The position numbers were made by a program, and so were the translations under genes. Below the pieces are notes generated by a model. It searched no databases. It worked only from the letters and a program-made list of their open reading frames with translations, and was not told where the DNA came from. From the NCBI RefSeq assembly GCF_040054535.1, contig NC_090785.1, forward strand, positions 20,899,001 to 20,963,000: 64,000 nt of DNA. The letters are read 5' to 3'. Numbering within the stretch: position 1 is the stretch's first letter; the number at the start of each line of letters is the position of its first letter. The DNA is from Antennarius striatus (lineage: Eukaryota; Chordata; Actinopteri; Lophiiformes; Antennariidae). Of this stretch, positions 19,981 through 32,153 are shown piece after piece.

Positions 19981-21333
19981 CACCAGCTGCCTTACTTCAT
20001 TCACAAGAATGAAATCAGTGAACTAAAAGCATATTTGATATGAGCATGAAGTGTTTGATCAGCAGGCTACTAATAGTAATGTTCATACTGCACATGAGTG
20101 GAGTTGGAGGTTGTGTGTGGTTGAGTGCTCTTAGTACTTTGAACATGTCTCGAGCGCTGGAGGTGACCACCAGCCGTAGGGGGCACTGAGATTCAGACGG
20201 TCGTAGGGCTACAACACTCAGGGCGTTTCAGTAGCACTCACGTGCTCTTAACTGTAGTGTATTCACAGCACAATCCGTAGTCACACAGTGAACTGAGGAC
20301 TGTTGGTGGCCCTTCAGGTCTGCTCCCATCATGCATTGTGTGCTTGAAAATGTTCTCATTCTGATATAATAGCTCCAGTTTACAGAGACACAGTCAGGTC
20401 TTACTGTTGATCTTTGCATTCCTGATAGCTGGAATCTTCCTCCTGCTGAAGGTGGCTAACAGGAATTTCAGGATTCAGGCCAATTTACCAAACCAAAAAA
20501 AAAAAAGATTGTAATTTGATAGAAACGAGTAAAAGGTTGTGACTAAATATGTGTATAGCTATTACAGTAATCCTTGTGTGTGGACTCTGAGGTTCTAACT
20601 GCAGGTGTTCTGTGGGGTAGAACCATTCAGGATCTGCAGCGTTCCCTCTGCTGTCTTCAGACACTGGATCTCTTGAGCTTGTGGAGTGTGAAGCAGCTGC
20701 AGAACAGTGATTGTGCATGACCACGTTTAGATGAGCGGCTCAGACCTGAAATGTGTTAGAGAACCTGTTAAAGCCAAATGGGGAACGACAACGTGTACAA
20801 ACAATGAAAGCCAAAGCCAGTCGTTGCTGGTGTTGTGAGGACGTGTTTGGGTTCGGTGGGGTTTTCCTCCCTCGTCTTCTGTGTCATATCTGTGTTCTTC
20901 CACCAGTTGGGTCTGCAGCCAGCTTGTCTTATGCTAAAATGAAATAGGGAGACTTTGCTTGTTTTTCTGTTTCTTAATGTGTGATTTGTAAGTTGGTGTG
21001 GATTCTCAGAGGCGTGTTCGTTCATGAAAATGCTTTATGAATGTTTTTTGTAAGGGAGGTGTTAAATGTATGGCTAACCAGTTTGTAGCAGGGGAGAATG
21101 TTTCATCTGAAATTATCATTTCTTTTATTAAAATGCCTTAACTGCCTCTGTGTTGACCATTATTTCAGTCCATTCTCATTTTTGATCAGATGATAACTGG
21201 ATTGGTGGCAATAGAACAACGTTCAAGGGAATGGTTGTGAGTGGACAAACAGGAAGGTGCTTACACACTACAGCTATATGATTGTGTTGGGGTGTACATT
21301 ACCAATGTATATGTAATGGTGTTAGGGTATACA

Positions 21334-21340
<7 letters not shown>
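19981..21340. other. Intergenic DNA, nothing recognised
   Basis: About 1.3 kb downstream of magt1. The ORFs here are short, without domains or repeats shared with the rest of the window. A possible later polyA-like signal (attaaa near 21127) is the only feature seen. Confidence 0.6.

Positions 21341-21367
<27 letters not shown>
21341..21367. repeat. (TA)n run at Tc1 target
   Basis: A short TA microsatellite immediately left of a Tc1 terminal repeat, as expected for a family that inserts at TA. Confidence 0.9.
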
Positions 21368-21370
<3 letters not shown>

Positions 21371-22875
21371 TACTGTTCAAAAGTTTGGGGTCACCCAATT
21401 TTGTGTTTTCCATGAAAAGTCACACTTTTATTTACCACAATGACTTGTAAAATGAATAGAAAATATAGTAAAGACATTGACAAGGTTAGAAATAATAATT
21501 TGTATTTGAAATAATTTTTTCCTTCAAATTTTGCTTTCGTCAAGAATCTTCCATTTTCAGCAATTACAGCACTGCAGACCTTTGGCATTCTAGCTGTTAA
21601 TATGTTGAGTTAATGTGGAGAAATTTCACCCCACGCTTCTAGAAGACCCTCCCACAAGTTGGATTGACTGGATGACACTTCACAGTCAAGCTGCTCCCAC
21701 CACAGCTCTAAGGGGTTTAGATCTGGTGACTGCGCTGGCCACTCCATTACAGATAGAATAACAGCAGCATGCTTCTTTTCTAAATAGTTCTTGCACAATT
21801 TAGAGGTGTGCTTTGGGTCATTGTCCTGTTGTAGGATGAAATTGGCTCCAATCAAGCGCTGTCCACAGGGTATAGCATGGCGTTGCAAAATGGATTGATA
21901 ACCTTCCTTATTCAAAATCCCTTTTACCCTGAACACTTTGCCTAACTGATGGCGTCAGGCACTCTTCCAGCATCTTTTCAGTTGTTCTGCATCTCACAAA
22001 TGTTCTTCTGTGTGATCCAAACACCTCAAACTTCGATTCGTTTGTCCATAACACTTTTTTTCAATCGTCCTCTGTCTAATGTCTGTGTTCTTTTGCCCAT
22101 ATTAATGTTTTTCTTTTATTGGCCAGTCTCAGATAGGGCTTTTTCTTAACCACTCTGCCCTAAAGCCAGCATCCCGAAGCCACCTCTTCACTGTGGATGT
22201 TGACACTGGAGTTTTGTGGGTACTGTTTAATGAAGCTGCCAGTTGAGGACCTGTGAGGCGTCTATTTCTCAAACTAGAGACTCTTATGTACTTATCTTGC
22301 TCAGTTGTGCAGTGGGGCCTCCCACTTGTCTTTCTACTCTGGTTAGAGCCTGTTTGTGCTGTTCTATGAAGGGAGTAGTACACACCGTTGTAAGAAATCT
22401 TCAGTTTTTTGGCAATTTCTCGCATGGAACAGACTTCATTTCTAAGAACAAGAATAGACTGTCGAGTTTCACATGAATGTTCTCTTTTTCTGGCCATTTT
22501 GAGCATTTAATCGACCCCGCGAATGTGATGCTCCAGATACTCAACCTGCTCAAAGGAATGCCAGTTTTATAGTTTCTCTAACCAGCTAAACTGTTTTCAG
22601 ATGTGCTAACATGATTTCACAAGGGTTTTCTAATCATCCATTAGCATTCTCATGTGATGAGCAAACACGTTGTACCATTAGAACACTGGAGTGATAGTTC
22701 CTGGAAATGGGCCTCTATACACCAATGTAGATATTGCACCAAAAAACAGACATTTTCAGCTAGAATAGTCATTTACTACATTAGCGATGTATAAAGTGTA
22801 TTTCTGATTAGTTTAAAGTTTATCTTCATTGAAAAAAACAGTGCTTCTCTTTCATAAATAAGGACATTTCTAAAT
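21368..22875 (-). mobile_element. Tc1/mariner transposon relic, right end missing
   Basis: The left terminal repeat is at 21368 (cactactgttcaaaagtttgg). On the minus strand, 22506-22129 encodes the N-terminal paired-type HTH DNA-binding half (MREIAKKLKIS, then a second HTH with GRP hook-like SGRPH), and 21936-21610 the C-terminal catalytic part (FILQQDNDPKHTS, WPAQSPDLNPLE), which has the D of the second catalytic site and the PDLNP...E box. The middle, with the first catalytic Asp, is broken by frameshifts. Homology to the typical right arm runs to 'aaggacatttcta' near 22873 but the terminal repeat itself is gone. Confidence 0.9.
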
Positions 22876-22879
22876 GAAG

Positions 22880-22985
22880 GTAGTTGGTGTGAGAGAAGAG
22901 GATGCAAAGGACAGGGTTAGATGGAGGCAATTGATTCGCTGTGGCGACCCCTGAAGGGAAAAGGAAAAGAAGAAGAAGGCTGTAC
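22880..22985 (+). mobile_element. RTE LINE 3' tail
   Basis: 'gattcgctgtggcgacccctgaaggg' followed by an A/G-rich end is the same 3' terminus as the minus-strand copy at 1125-1175. Only about 100 bp of the element remains, starting where the Tc1 sequence ends. Confidence 0.75.
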
Positions 22986-23159
22986 ATTACCAATATATAA
23001 AACAGAGGGACAGGTGATAAAGCATTCTTGTAAATCTGTCACCATCGAAGGCAGAAATGCTTTATGGACAGAAACAGACGAGAAGGTGAACCGGTGGAGA
23101 CAACCAGCAGGTGGCAGCAATGTTAAAACTATCGAAAGAAACGACAGGACATAAACACA

Positions 23160-23413
23160 CGTTTCATTTTCTGTCGGTAATTAATTTAGTCGTCGTGAAT
23201 CATTTTTCCTTCTGCCGACGTTGGCTTGTCATGAGTGTCAGAAATATCGCAGTTTTGTTTTTTTTGCTCCCGTCAGAAAATCTATGGAAAATCCCGATTT
23301 TGTTGTGGTGCGTCTCTAAAAGAAGTCCGGGTTTCCTCGCGGCCAAAGGTTCCGGCTGTTCAGCTGATGCTCGGTTACAAGACGAAGAAGAAGGACCCGG
23401 AAAACAATTCAAA
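23160..23413 (+). promoter_or_regulatory. igbp1: Likely igbp1 promoter and 5' UTR
   Basis: CpG content rises sharply from about 23320 through exon 1, as expected for a housekeeping start. The start codon at 23414 has a strong context (A at -3, G at +4: caaaatggcg). The reading frame stays open upstream, so a longer N-terminus is not formally excluded. Confidence 0.45.
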
Positions 23414-26400
23414 ATGGCGGAATCGGAACATGAAGCTGATCCTGGGCACATTTCAAGTCCAGACGCGGAACCTCTGAAGTTGTCCGACTTGTTGGAGCGT
23501 GGGTGGAAGATATTTGATGAGGTGGACAGCACGAACGAGCCACTGGCCTCCACCGTGGTCCAGGCGAAGGTGCAGCGCGGCCTGAGGATGCTGGAGGAGG
23601 CGTCCCGGATGGTGGCGCAGCTCGACCTGTTCAGCAGGAACGAGGAGCTGGAGGAGGTGGCCACGGCCGACCTGAAGTACCTGCTGCTGCCCGCGCTGCT
23701 GGGAGCCCTCACCCTGAAGCAGAGCGGCCGCGACCGGCGGCTGGAGCTGCTGCTGGCGGCTGAGGCCCGCTTCACGGACTTCCTCCGGAGGAGTAAGGAC
23801 TACAACGTAGCGCAGTTCGAACTGCCGAGACCCACTGACGAGAACACGGGTTCTGAAGGAGAACCACAGAACGGATTGTCCACAGCAACGGTAAGGGTTC
23901 GGCTCGGCCTCAGGGTCCAGTGAAGGTACCGGAACCGTCAAGTGAGCAGCTCTGGATGGCGTAGAACTGGTCCTACTGGGACGGGTCCAGGTTGAGACCT
24001 ATTCCCTTTGTTCGTTCTATCTTTGTATTACATTTTAAATTTTTTATCCTCATAACTACCAGGAAAATAATGTCACAATCCATTTTTTAAAATTCCCCAA
24101 CCTTGGTGAGGTAATTAGAATACTGAAACATTAAAAAAACCGTTTTATTCTTGAAATATCAGTGTCCACTACAGTGGACATCGGACAGCCATACGTGTGA
24201 AACGGAACCTTTTTTGCAACTATTTAGTCCCAGAGAAAACATTACATTTTTAGCATACAGACTGTCAAACATCACTTTTGTTTTGCGTTGTGCTTTGGAG
24301 ATGCTCTGATGTCCATAGTGGGCATCAGAACGTGTGTGAAACCCATCCTCGATGGTAATCAATCAATCAGAACCCATCAGAGCAAGCATAAGCGACCAGA
24401 ACCCAATAAGCATAAGCGACCAGAAAATCCCTGCGCTTAACATCCACAGAAATGTCCATCATCACTTTAGTTCTGTGTTTCCTTGTTGTCTTATTTGGGA
24501 TGACTTCAAAAAGCAGTTCCCCTTGATGGAAACACTTTTGACGTGGGAGCGTCTAGTCATCTTCACTGTCACTTGTGGCTCCTGCTTCGGCCCAAGTGAT
24601 CAAGTCTTCACCAAGGAGCAGTTTGAGGTCATGGAACTTCAGGGGTTTCTCCACTCTTGTGCTGAGTGGAGAAACCACTGAAGTCACGAGTTGGTGATTA
24701 CTAGGTCAAAAAAGTGGAAAACGGCACACTTTGTCCATTTCCGAGTGCGAGAGGCTATCCTGTACAAACTCAACATTCGCCAAACAAGTCCAAAACACCC
24801 ATGTTGGTTTTGTAGCAATTGGCAGTGGCCTTTACACCTGGATAAACCTTTTGTCTTTCTTGGACCATCTTCTGCGTGTGTCCTGAGGTTTAGTGCCATA
24901 GGCAGAGGTTGTCATTGTAACAGGTTTGTTGTCCGACCACCTTATGGTGGCGAGTTCAGGAGGGCTTCATCTGTTGCCCCTATTCCTTTCTTTTTGAAGG
25001 GGCCATCTGCTTTGATGTGGCACTCCTTTGTTATGTTAAATAATAATTCAAAACCTTGTTAGTTCAAAACCTAGTGGGTTAGTTCAAAACCTAGTTAGTA
25101 CAAAACCTGGCTAGTTTTAGAACCTAATTTGTTCAAAACCTAATGGGTTAGTTAGTAAGTTGGTTCAGAAACTAGTTAGTTTAAAACCTAGTTAGTTAAT
25201 TATTACTTAGTTAATTAAAAAACCTATTTAGTTCAATAACTAGTGAATTTAAAACTAACTGAAAGGGATCGAAGCCCCACTTGTGTACATTTGGTATCAT
25301 TGAAAAGCTCTAAATATTCTCTGTAGAGAGCAGAAGGAGTCAATGCAGTCGGATGCTGTGGGTGGAAGATACTCATCGTCACAAAGGTCCTCCACAAAGG
25401 ACATGTTTGAATTGTTGGTGGTTGTGAGGATTTTAGTTCTATTTCTCAAACGTAATTAACAAGACATAGAAAGGTGGTTCTGGGTTCACGTCCTGCTCTG
25501 TGTGGAGTTTTTATGTTCTCCCAGTGTCTCCGTGGGTTCTCTCCGGGTTCTTCACCTTCCACCCACCTCCAAAAACATACACCTCAGATTAATTGGCTGG
25601 TCCCAAATTACGCGTAGGTGTAGGCGTGTTTGTCTACGTGTGGCTCCTCGGTGCACTGGCGTCAAGCCTGGAGTGTCCCCTTCCTCATGTCCCCAGTTTG
25701 CTGGGATAGGCTGGTGATGGTGATCCGTACAGTAGTATAGACTTACTTGGTATAAACTTACTTGTACTTATATTTACTTAACAGTAGCATAAACTTATGA
25801 AGGCTGGACCCTCGAGCACTGAGAAGATGGCAGCAGGAAGTGGCTGCTTTGTTGGACTCGTACTCACTGCATGTCCAGGTTGAATTATTATCGTGAGAAT
25901 TGATTCATTTTCATTTCATCCACATACACCGATTATATGTATGAGTAGTTCACAGTGCTATAATTTAAAATTTAAACACAGATATGATAAATGAAGGTGT
26001 AAAAATCTGACTTTGTTCCTGTTAGTATGTGAGGAGGGACGAGCGAGGAGTCAGACGAGGTTCATGCCTACAAATCTACTGACCATCCAGATGACACACA
26101 AAGAACAGATGGACAGAGGAGGGAAGACCTGGATTCAAAGGACTTTATAGACAAATAGAATAACGAGTATGCGATAGTGACGAAGAAATGATATCTCAGT
26201 ATTTTCTATAACTTCTAGTAACTATAAAACCTCCCTTCACGGAACTGTTTCCTGATGACTAGAGGATATTGATGGTTAGTGAGTTGTGGTATCATTGAAA
26301 CTAACAGGCTTGTTAAGGAAAGCTATTTATTTATTAATTTAGAAACCAAATCATTCAAGTTGGAGTTGGTGGCCTAGTTTTGCGCTTCTTGTCATTGGAT

Positions 26401-27546
26401 GACTGGATTGTACTGTGGCTGCTGTGTTGAACCTTGAACATTTTGAGCAGGGTTTTTCTATGGCAACGGTGAAACGTGGTTGTGAACGACGAGCACCATG
26501 AATGATGGTGAAGCCGCTGGTGTTCCTGTTTTCTGAATGATCTGGAATTCTTTTCCAACCTATACTTTAAGGAGTCCAAGTGTTGCTGAGGACACAGCTG
26601 GAAACACGTTGCTGATGCTCCAAACCATTTTGTGTGCTTCCTGTTTCCAAGGCTGCCTCGTCCGACCTGGTGTCACTGGCTGCAAAGAGACAGGCTAAGA
26701 TTGAGAGGTACCGTCAGAAGAAGGAACTGGAAAGCAGACTGTCAGATGTACGGCGAGCAGTGGACAGCGGGCAAGCCGATGATGAGGTCTGCAGAGACTT
26801 TTACCTTCTGAATGTCAAGAGATGGATCACCGTGTGTCTGGAGGAAATAGAGAGTATCGAGCAAGAGGTGGAGATCCTGAGGAGGATGGATGTTCCAAGG
26901 CCAGGTGGCGCCCCGCAACCAGCTCCAGCCATCAGGCAGGCCTTCAAACCCTTCATCCTTACCAAGGACAGAGTACAGGTGAGCAAGAGAAGGGCGTACT
27001 TCATGACGGCTGGGTGGGACTAGAACACTCAATGTAAAGATAACTAGAACAGCACTGGCTCAGTACAGCCATTTGTTTGGCTTTTGGTGCTGTTGGTGGC
27101 AAATTTTCAAAAGTTAATGATGTTATTCACACACAAGTGTTAACATTATCTTGTTGAATGAGCAGCTGGTATCTGGATGCCGATGAAGTTTGTCTAACAG
27201 AAAAGATGTACAGATATCCTGATCCAAAGATTCAGACCTGTTAGAAGCAGAAGAACTGGGTGAGTGATGGGATGTGTTGCTTCCTCCTCAGGCTCAGGTG
27301 TTGGGAGCCGGATATCCTAGCCTCCCCACCATGACGGTGGACGACTGGTATGATCAGCACAGAAAACATGGAGTCCTCCCCGATCAGGGGATACCAGGAA
27401 ACGTGGCTGCGGAGGAAGCTGAGACACAGGAGAGGGAAGAGGAGGATGAGGGCGACAACAATGAGGCTCTGATGAAGGCAAGAAACTGGGACGACTGGAA
27501 GGACACTCATCGCAGAGGTTATGGAAACCGCCACAACATGGGCTAG
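23414..27546 (+). CDS. igbp1: Immunoglobulin-binding protein 1 (alpha4, TAP42 family)
   Basis: IGBP1/alpha4 binds the free catalytic subunits of PP2A, PP4 and PP6, protecting and delivering them to holoenzymes, in cytosol and nucleus. Coding exons 23414-23890, 26652-26978 and 27292-27546, all joined in phase 0, give 352 aa (human 339). The N-terminal part is the helical TAP42 domain ([35 protein letters not shown]). The third exon has the family signature [14 protein letters not shown], an acidic low-complexity stretch and the terminal [17 protein letters not shown], which all alpha4 proteins share. Only three coding exons against six in human: fish introns appear to have been lost or never gained. 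PolyA signals AATAAA at 27827-27832 and 27898-27903. No conserved residue was seen to be missing. Confidence 0.96.
24130..25060. other. Unrecognised repeat-like stretch in igbp1 intron 1
   Basis: Contains direct repeats of 'agcataagcgaccaga' (24383-24425), a palindromic 'gtccactacagtggac' (24164-24179) and an open frame on + (24691-25062, 123 codons) with several Cys/Trp residues but no domain I recognise. The frame has no splice or start context. It may be a decayed DNA transposon. Confidence 0.35.
25055..25260. repeat. Degenerate TTAGTTCAAAACCTA minisatellite
   Basis: About ten loosely conserved units of 'gttagttcaaaacctag' in igbp1 intron 1. Confidence 0.8.
25460..25735 (+). repeat. Teleost dispersed repeat (GTGGAGTTT...TTCTC core)
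   Basis: Near-complete copy with 'ggttcacgtcctgctct', 'gtggagtttttatgttctccc', 'ttaattggctgg' and 'gctgggataggct' in order. Non-coding; in igbp1 intron 1. From 25736 to 26651 (rest of the intron) I see nothing further. Confidence 0.65.
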
Positions 27547-27903
27547 TCACTCCCAAACACGCAGGGCCTCTGTCGGAGTAGAAATACTGATGAGTTCTAA
27601 AAATGGATGTTCTTCATAATCCTGATCTGAAACCTGTGAAAGACCACAGTGTCACTGACACACGTGTTCAGGGCAAATTTAGATTACCTGTTGTCATCAA
27701 TCAGGATTGGCTGACAGTGGTTTTTCACCTTCTATTTGAGTGGGGCTCAGGAAGCAGAAACACTACTGCTGTGGACTGGATTAGGCCAGCCGTGACTCCA
27801 GTGCTTCTTCCCTGTAGTGTCAACTCAATAAAGACTGATCCAAACACAGTGCCAGACAATCACTGGTTTATACACGGCAGCAGTGGGGGGAGCCCCGAAT
27901 AAA

Positions 27904-28785
27904 GTGTAATGACACATCTGTGACAGTAGAGGGCAGTGGGGCTTTCACGTCTATTAACTGTAATTAACAGAGGAGTATTTACTCTGCTGTGGTGTAGGGT
28001 TTATTTGGGTGGGGGCGTTCTGTCTAAGGGGGCCTTTATAGATGGCAATTGTGAAGCGCTGCACTACAGTAAGTGTACAGTTTGAAGGAGTATTATCTAA
28101 CCCCACATATACAACAGTTCAAAGAACACCTGGTGACAGATGTCAACAGAAAAGACGTTACCTAGCAACAGTCTGACAACATGGTTTGGTATAAAAATAA
28201 CATGCAGAGACGGAGGGATTCACCTCTGTGGAAAACGACATTGAACAACAGACAAACAATTCAAGAACAAATGTTTCTCAGTGTAGAATTTCAAGGTATT
28301 TGGGGTTTTTGTTGTCTACAGTCACTATATTAGAAAAAATCTGAAGGTGGACAGCAAGGTGCCACAGTGTGTAGTGCTGTTGCCACAGCAACAACCCTTT
28401 GAATTTCTTATATTTCTACATGAATAAGTCATAAAATGTGTTTTGATCTTCATTTAAATCAGAAGTCTTATTTGTCATATTTCATAATTTTGGTCAGCAT
28501 AACATGAAAACATTCACAGGACATCGAGGGAAAAGTAAGAGAACTTCAAGTTTATGCAGATATTTAAGAAATTCCACAGGGTTGAATGTTTCGCACTTTT
28601 CTTGTACTGTATATATACTGTATATCATACATGTTTTTACTCATATTTATGTGTATGTATCTATAAACAGATCACATGTATAGATGTTATATTTGTTATA
28701 TTTATATATTGTCAGACAGTTAAACTTTTTTTATTACGTTATCAACACATGAACAATGTTGTGTAGCGTTTGAACTGTCCCACAC
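27904..28785. other. Intergenic DNA between igbp1 and abhd18
   Basis: AT-rich, with a 'gtatatatactgtatat' palindromic patch near 28610. No gene, repeat family or RNA gene recognised. Confidence 0.6.
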
Positions 28786-28996
28786 GCTCCTGCAACCGAT
28801 CATCTACCTCCGTGCTGGAGATCAGTTTCTGGGGACCCGATGCCTTTATTTTGAAGACCGCCACCGGAAGCTCGCGACACCGTCCGTGGAAGTTGTCGGA
28901 GGCGCGAGCCACTGGCCTGAGGAGGTGATGGTGTTCGCTAGCCCGGGCTGACGGCGGCCGCGCGACCAGAACGAGACGCCTTCCCTCCGGTCTCAG
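28786..28996 (+). promoter_or_regulatory. abhd18: CpG-rich start region and non-coding exon 1 of abhd18
   Basis: A GC-rich, CpG-dense block ends in a good donor, gtctcag|gtaacg (exon end 28996). It is the only CpG-rich stretch upstream of the first coding exon at 33.4 kb, and there is no other gene start nearby, so it is taken as the 5' UTR exon. The 5' limit is a guess. Confidence 0.6.
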
Positions 28997-29699
28997 GTAA
29001 CGTGTCGGTGCTGCCGGCTGTGCTGTGTGTCGGTTCGTCCCGGGCTGTCTGTGGGGGCCGTCAGTGGCGGACGAGCGCCGCTCGGACGGCTAACTTCGCT
29101 AAACTTGCTAAGCGGAACTGGGTTCAGCGGGACGTCTGACCGCCATATTTCAAGACACCAAAGCGGTCAGGTGACCTCAAGTGACCTATGGGACCCGTTC
29201 ATGGCTGAACACACCTGACCCACGGAACCACGATCACACGTTTTTTTGTGCGTCGTTCCAAACTGACTGGTCCACAGCAACACAGGTGTAAAGCCGAGAG
29301 AAGTAGAACCACACTGGTTTCGGATAGGTGACCCAGCTGAGTTCATGGTTTATGGCCCATCGATTATTACTTATTTTCTGTGCTGAGAGAGAATGGGGAG
29401 GGGATTTTTAAAAGCACGTTTATTCACAAAAAGAATATCACAAATTAATTTATGTAGCGCTTAATCATGGCAACATTTTAAAGCGCTTCAACAGACAGAA
29501 AAACCCAACTGAACCCTCCAGAGCAAGCAAGACTGATTGATTGATTGCAGTGACACAAAATCCAAGAGATTCACTCAAAAAGGAATTCACATCTCAAAAA
29601 CAAATAATGATAGGATTTTCAATAGTACTATGTGTTTCCTGAACAAATAAAACATTTAACTTTTTAACATTTGTCAAACTAAATAGCTGCTAAAAGAAA

Positions 29700-29830
29700 A
29701 AAACGCGTACACAAGAAGGTGTACAAGTAGCTCTGACAATGAAAATGAAAGCAGTCTGAAAGAAGCCATAAGAGAAAAATATGATTCGCAAATATGATTT
29801 GCAAAAGACCTCAACATGTTTTTAGATAGC
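29700..29830 (+). mobile_element. Tx1-like LINE ORF1 downstream fragment
   Basis: 'gtacaagtagctctgacaatgaaaa' to 'aaaaatatgattcgcaaatatga' is about 85% like 57341-57425, where it follows the ORF1 start of the same family. Here it lies upstream of the ORF1 start at 30.4 kb, so order is reversed relative to the other copy. From 29000 to 29700 I see only ordinary intron DNA. Confidence 0.6.
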
Positions 29831-30379
29831 ATCAGTTTTTATTTAAAAAATCCAGAAGGAAGTGACCAACTGTTTTTTACAGACCAAAAGGTCTATATAT
29901 TGAAGAAACTAATGGTAAAAGTAAAAAGCATGATTGTAGAGAACGAACAATTGGTTTTTGAATTTTTTCTTCCTTTTTAAACCTGTGTTTTAAGTTTATT
30001 TTTAACTCCTTGCTAATATGTGCATTTTAAAACTCGGCAGATTGAAGGAGAAGGGAGCAGGGATCATGGAGAAAAGAGCCAGAGACACACAGAGCCAGAG
30101 ATTAGATTTGATTTCTGCTTTGATCTGAGAGGAGGAAGGAGTGTGTGGCGTCTTTGCATCTATTCATTCTATTATTTGCCTTTTTTTATGTTTATACATG
30201 TTTTTGTGTAACAGTGTAACCACGGTTACACTTTGGGAGTTTGTGATGGGAAGTGACTAGAGTGTCACATTTATTCTGTTTTTTGCTTTTTTGTATGTGT
30301 ATTCACATTTCAGTTAATTACTGTTACATCCCAGTTACGTTCGGTCGTTTGCGGGGATTTTGTGGTAATTTGGAGGCAA

Positions 30380-31000
30380 TCTGACAGCCCACAGGGGCAA
30401 CATGGCAAGAAGAGGACAATACCGTGACGCACCAACACGGTATCACACTGGCCCCGACTGTCAACTGCTCGGTTGGGTAGGTGTGTTTCGCGGTGGGAGA
30501 GCAGGTTGGGTACGACATCGTAAAAGCAGCCTCCCAAATGATCAAGCAGTGGTGATTTTTCTCGATGAAGTTGAAAAGGTACACCAGGTGTGGGTGTGTG
30601 AGCGGTGTGGTGATTAAGTAAACCTCCAACCCCGTCCATCCCCTGGCTAACCCAGCTAAAAAGGGGATCATATCAAATGCCCTACCTCAGCAAGAGAGAG
30701 AGCTGTCGCGACATGGTCGGCTACTGACTCCTGTTAAAAAGTTCCAGATTGGTGGTAATATTCACCCATTGAAGAAATGTTTCTTTTTCCAGAGACAGGG
30801 TATGATGATCCCTAAACAGACCAATAAAGAGCTGAACATCACGCTCGCGTTTAAAATTAATTACTTGAATTACAAGGTCTATGTCACCACTGAGAGCATA
30901 AAATGTTTCCGGTGCGAGAAGGAGGGACATCCCATCCGCTACTGTCCAGGGAGAGACAGCGCCGGCCATCGGCTGCGGCGGCCGTGGGGCCAGCGATCGG
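30380..31000 (+). mobile_element. Tx1-like LINE ORF1 fragment with CCHC zinc knuckle
   Basis: Broken frames give an N-terminal piece shared with 56.94-57.05 kb, then ORF 30769-31008 with ELNITLAFKINYLNYKVYV and the zinc knuckle KCFRCEKEGHPIRYCP (C-x2-C-x4-H-x4-C). This is the ORF1 (gag-like) protein of fish Tx1-like LINEs. Stops and frameshifts make it dead. In abhd18 intron 1, sense orientation. Confidence 0.75.
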
Positions 31001-31029
31001 GCCACTGACTCCACTGCCGCGGAGCTGGT

Positions 31030-31375
31030 GGCTGCAGGGGGCGGCAGTGGAGTCAGTGGTAGAGCAGGTCGTCCAATGATTGTAGGATCGGCAATTCAAT
31101 TTCCGCTCCCACTTCCCTAGTCACCTGTCGTTGTGTCCTTGGGCCAGACACTTTACCCTCCTTGCCTCCAGTGAGGGATTCACTGGTGTGTGAATGTGTG
31201 TGATTTATTGGGTGGTGGTCGAAGGGGCCATATGAGCGGCTGCCATGTTTTCGTCAGTCTGCCCAAGGGCAGCTGTGGCTACATGGGTAGCTTACCATCA
31301 CCAAGAACGAATGAGGAGTAAATGAATAATGGAGCCACTGTAAAGTGACTTTGAGTGTCCAGGAAAAGTGCTATA
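31030..31375 (+). mobile_element. tRNA-derived SINE, tail split by a MITE
   Basis: The head 'gtcagtggtagagcaggtcg' is an A-box-like tRNA start with a decayed B box near 31085-31098; the body 'tgtccttgggccagacactttaccctcc' and 'cagtctgcccaagggcagctgtgg' belongs to a common fish SINE. The 3' end 'aaaagtgctata' continues at 32154 as 'tataaatataaatc', on the far side of the MITE. Confidence 0.75.
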
Positions 31376-32153
31376 CAGTGGTACCTCTACTTACGAAATT
31401 AATTGGTTCTGGACGGAATTTCGTAAGTAGAAAATTTTGTAAGTAGAGACGTGTTTTCCATGCAAATGCCCTAATCCGTTCCAAGCCCCCCAAAATTCAG
31501 ACATAAATGTTTTATAAAGCATAAAAATGCATCAAAACATGTAACAAATACATGTTACAATTAGATTATTACACAATAAATGAGAGTTGTGTATAATGTA
31601 AAAAACAAAGAATAGAGTAAAGAATAAAAATGATGATCATTTACCTTTTAACTGCTGTCCTCGTTGTTTTTTGCCCTCTTTGGTTCATGCGCTACTTGCC
31701 TCACTATGCCGAACAACAGAGTGAATTCCAGTCCTCCTTTTGAACTTTTCGAAACACCCACGCAATGCCTTAAACTCCCAATGTTCTTTCGCCGACGTTC
31801 CCTCACCTGAATCCTCCTTCACGAGGTCATTAAAAAGTTAATATATTTACTTAGAACTATCAGAACACCTACGGGTCGAGGGCCGAATGACGAGAACGCT
31901 GCATAGACACCTCTCTAGCTACAAATAGAGGTCCCTCTCAGCCAATGGGATGCCAGGAAGATGCTAAGTAATAGCCAATGGCAGAGCAGCTATAAGAATG
32001 TTGCGTTCAGAGAACTTGGGAGCTGCGAGTAGCAGCCCATAGTATATTTTTACCTTTCGTAACTTCGCAACAGGACGCAATATTTTCCTGTTGAGGTGTT
32101 TCGTAACTTGAAAATTTCGTATGAAGAGACGTTCATAAGTAGAGGTACCACTG
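31376..32153. mobile_element. Tigger/pogo-like non-autonomous DNA transposon
   Basis: A 778-bp element with terminal inverted repeats CAGTGGTACCTCTACTTA (left, 31376) and its complement with one or two changes (right end 32153), flanked by TA on both sides. It has no ORF. The TIR start CAGTGGTACCTC is like those of Tigger/pogo families. Subterminal 'tttcgtaagtag' repeats lie inside both ends. Confidence 0.85.

Noticed and set aside
23200..23941. Minus-strand ORFs of 191 and 162 codons opposite igbp1 exon 1
   Set aside because: Shadow frames of a GC-rich true exon; no domain, and the + frame matches IGBP1 fully.
24691..25062. 123-codon + strand ORF in igbp1 intron 1
   Set aside because: No domain, start context or splice sites; the area looks like a decayed repeat, so it is listed only as unrecognised DNA.
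26634..26651. Possible upstream start for igbp1 exon 2
   Set aside because: The codons before 26652 are the intron's acceptor (tttccaag); phase 0 joining to exon 1 explains the exon fully.
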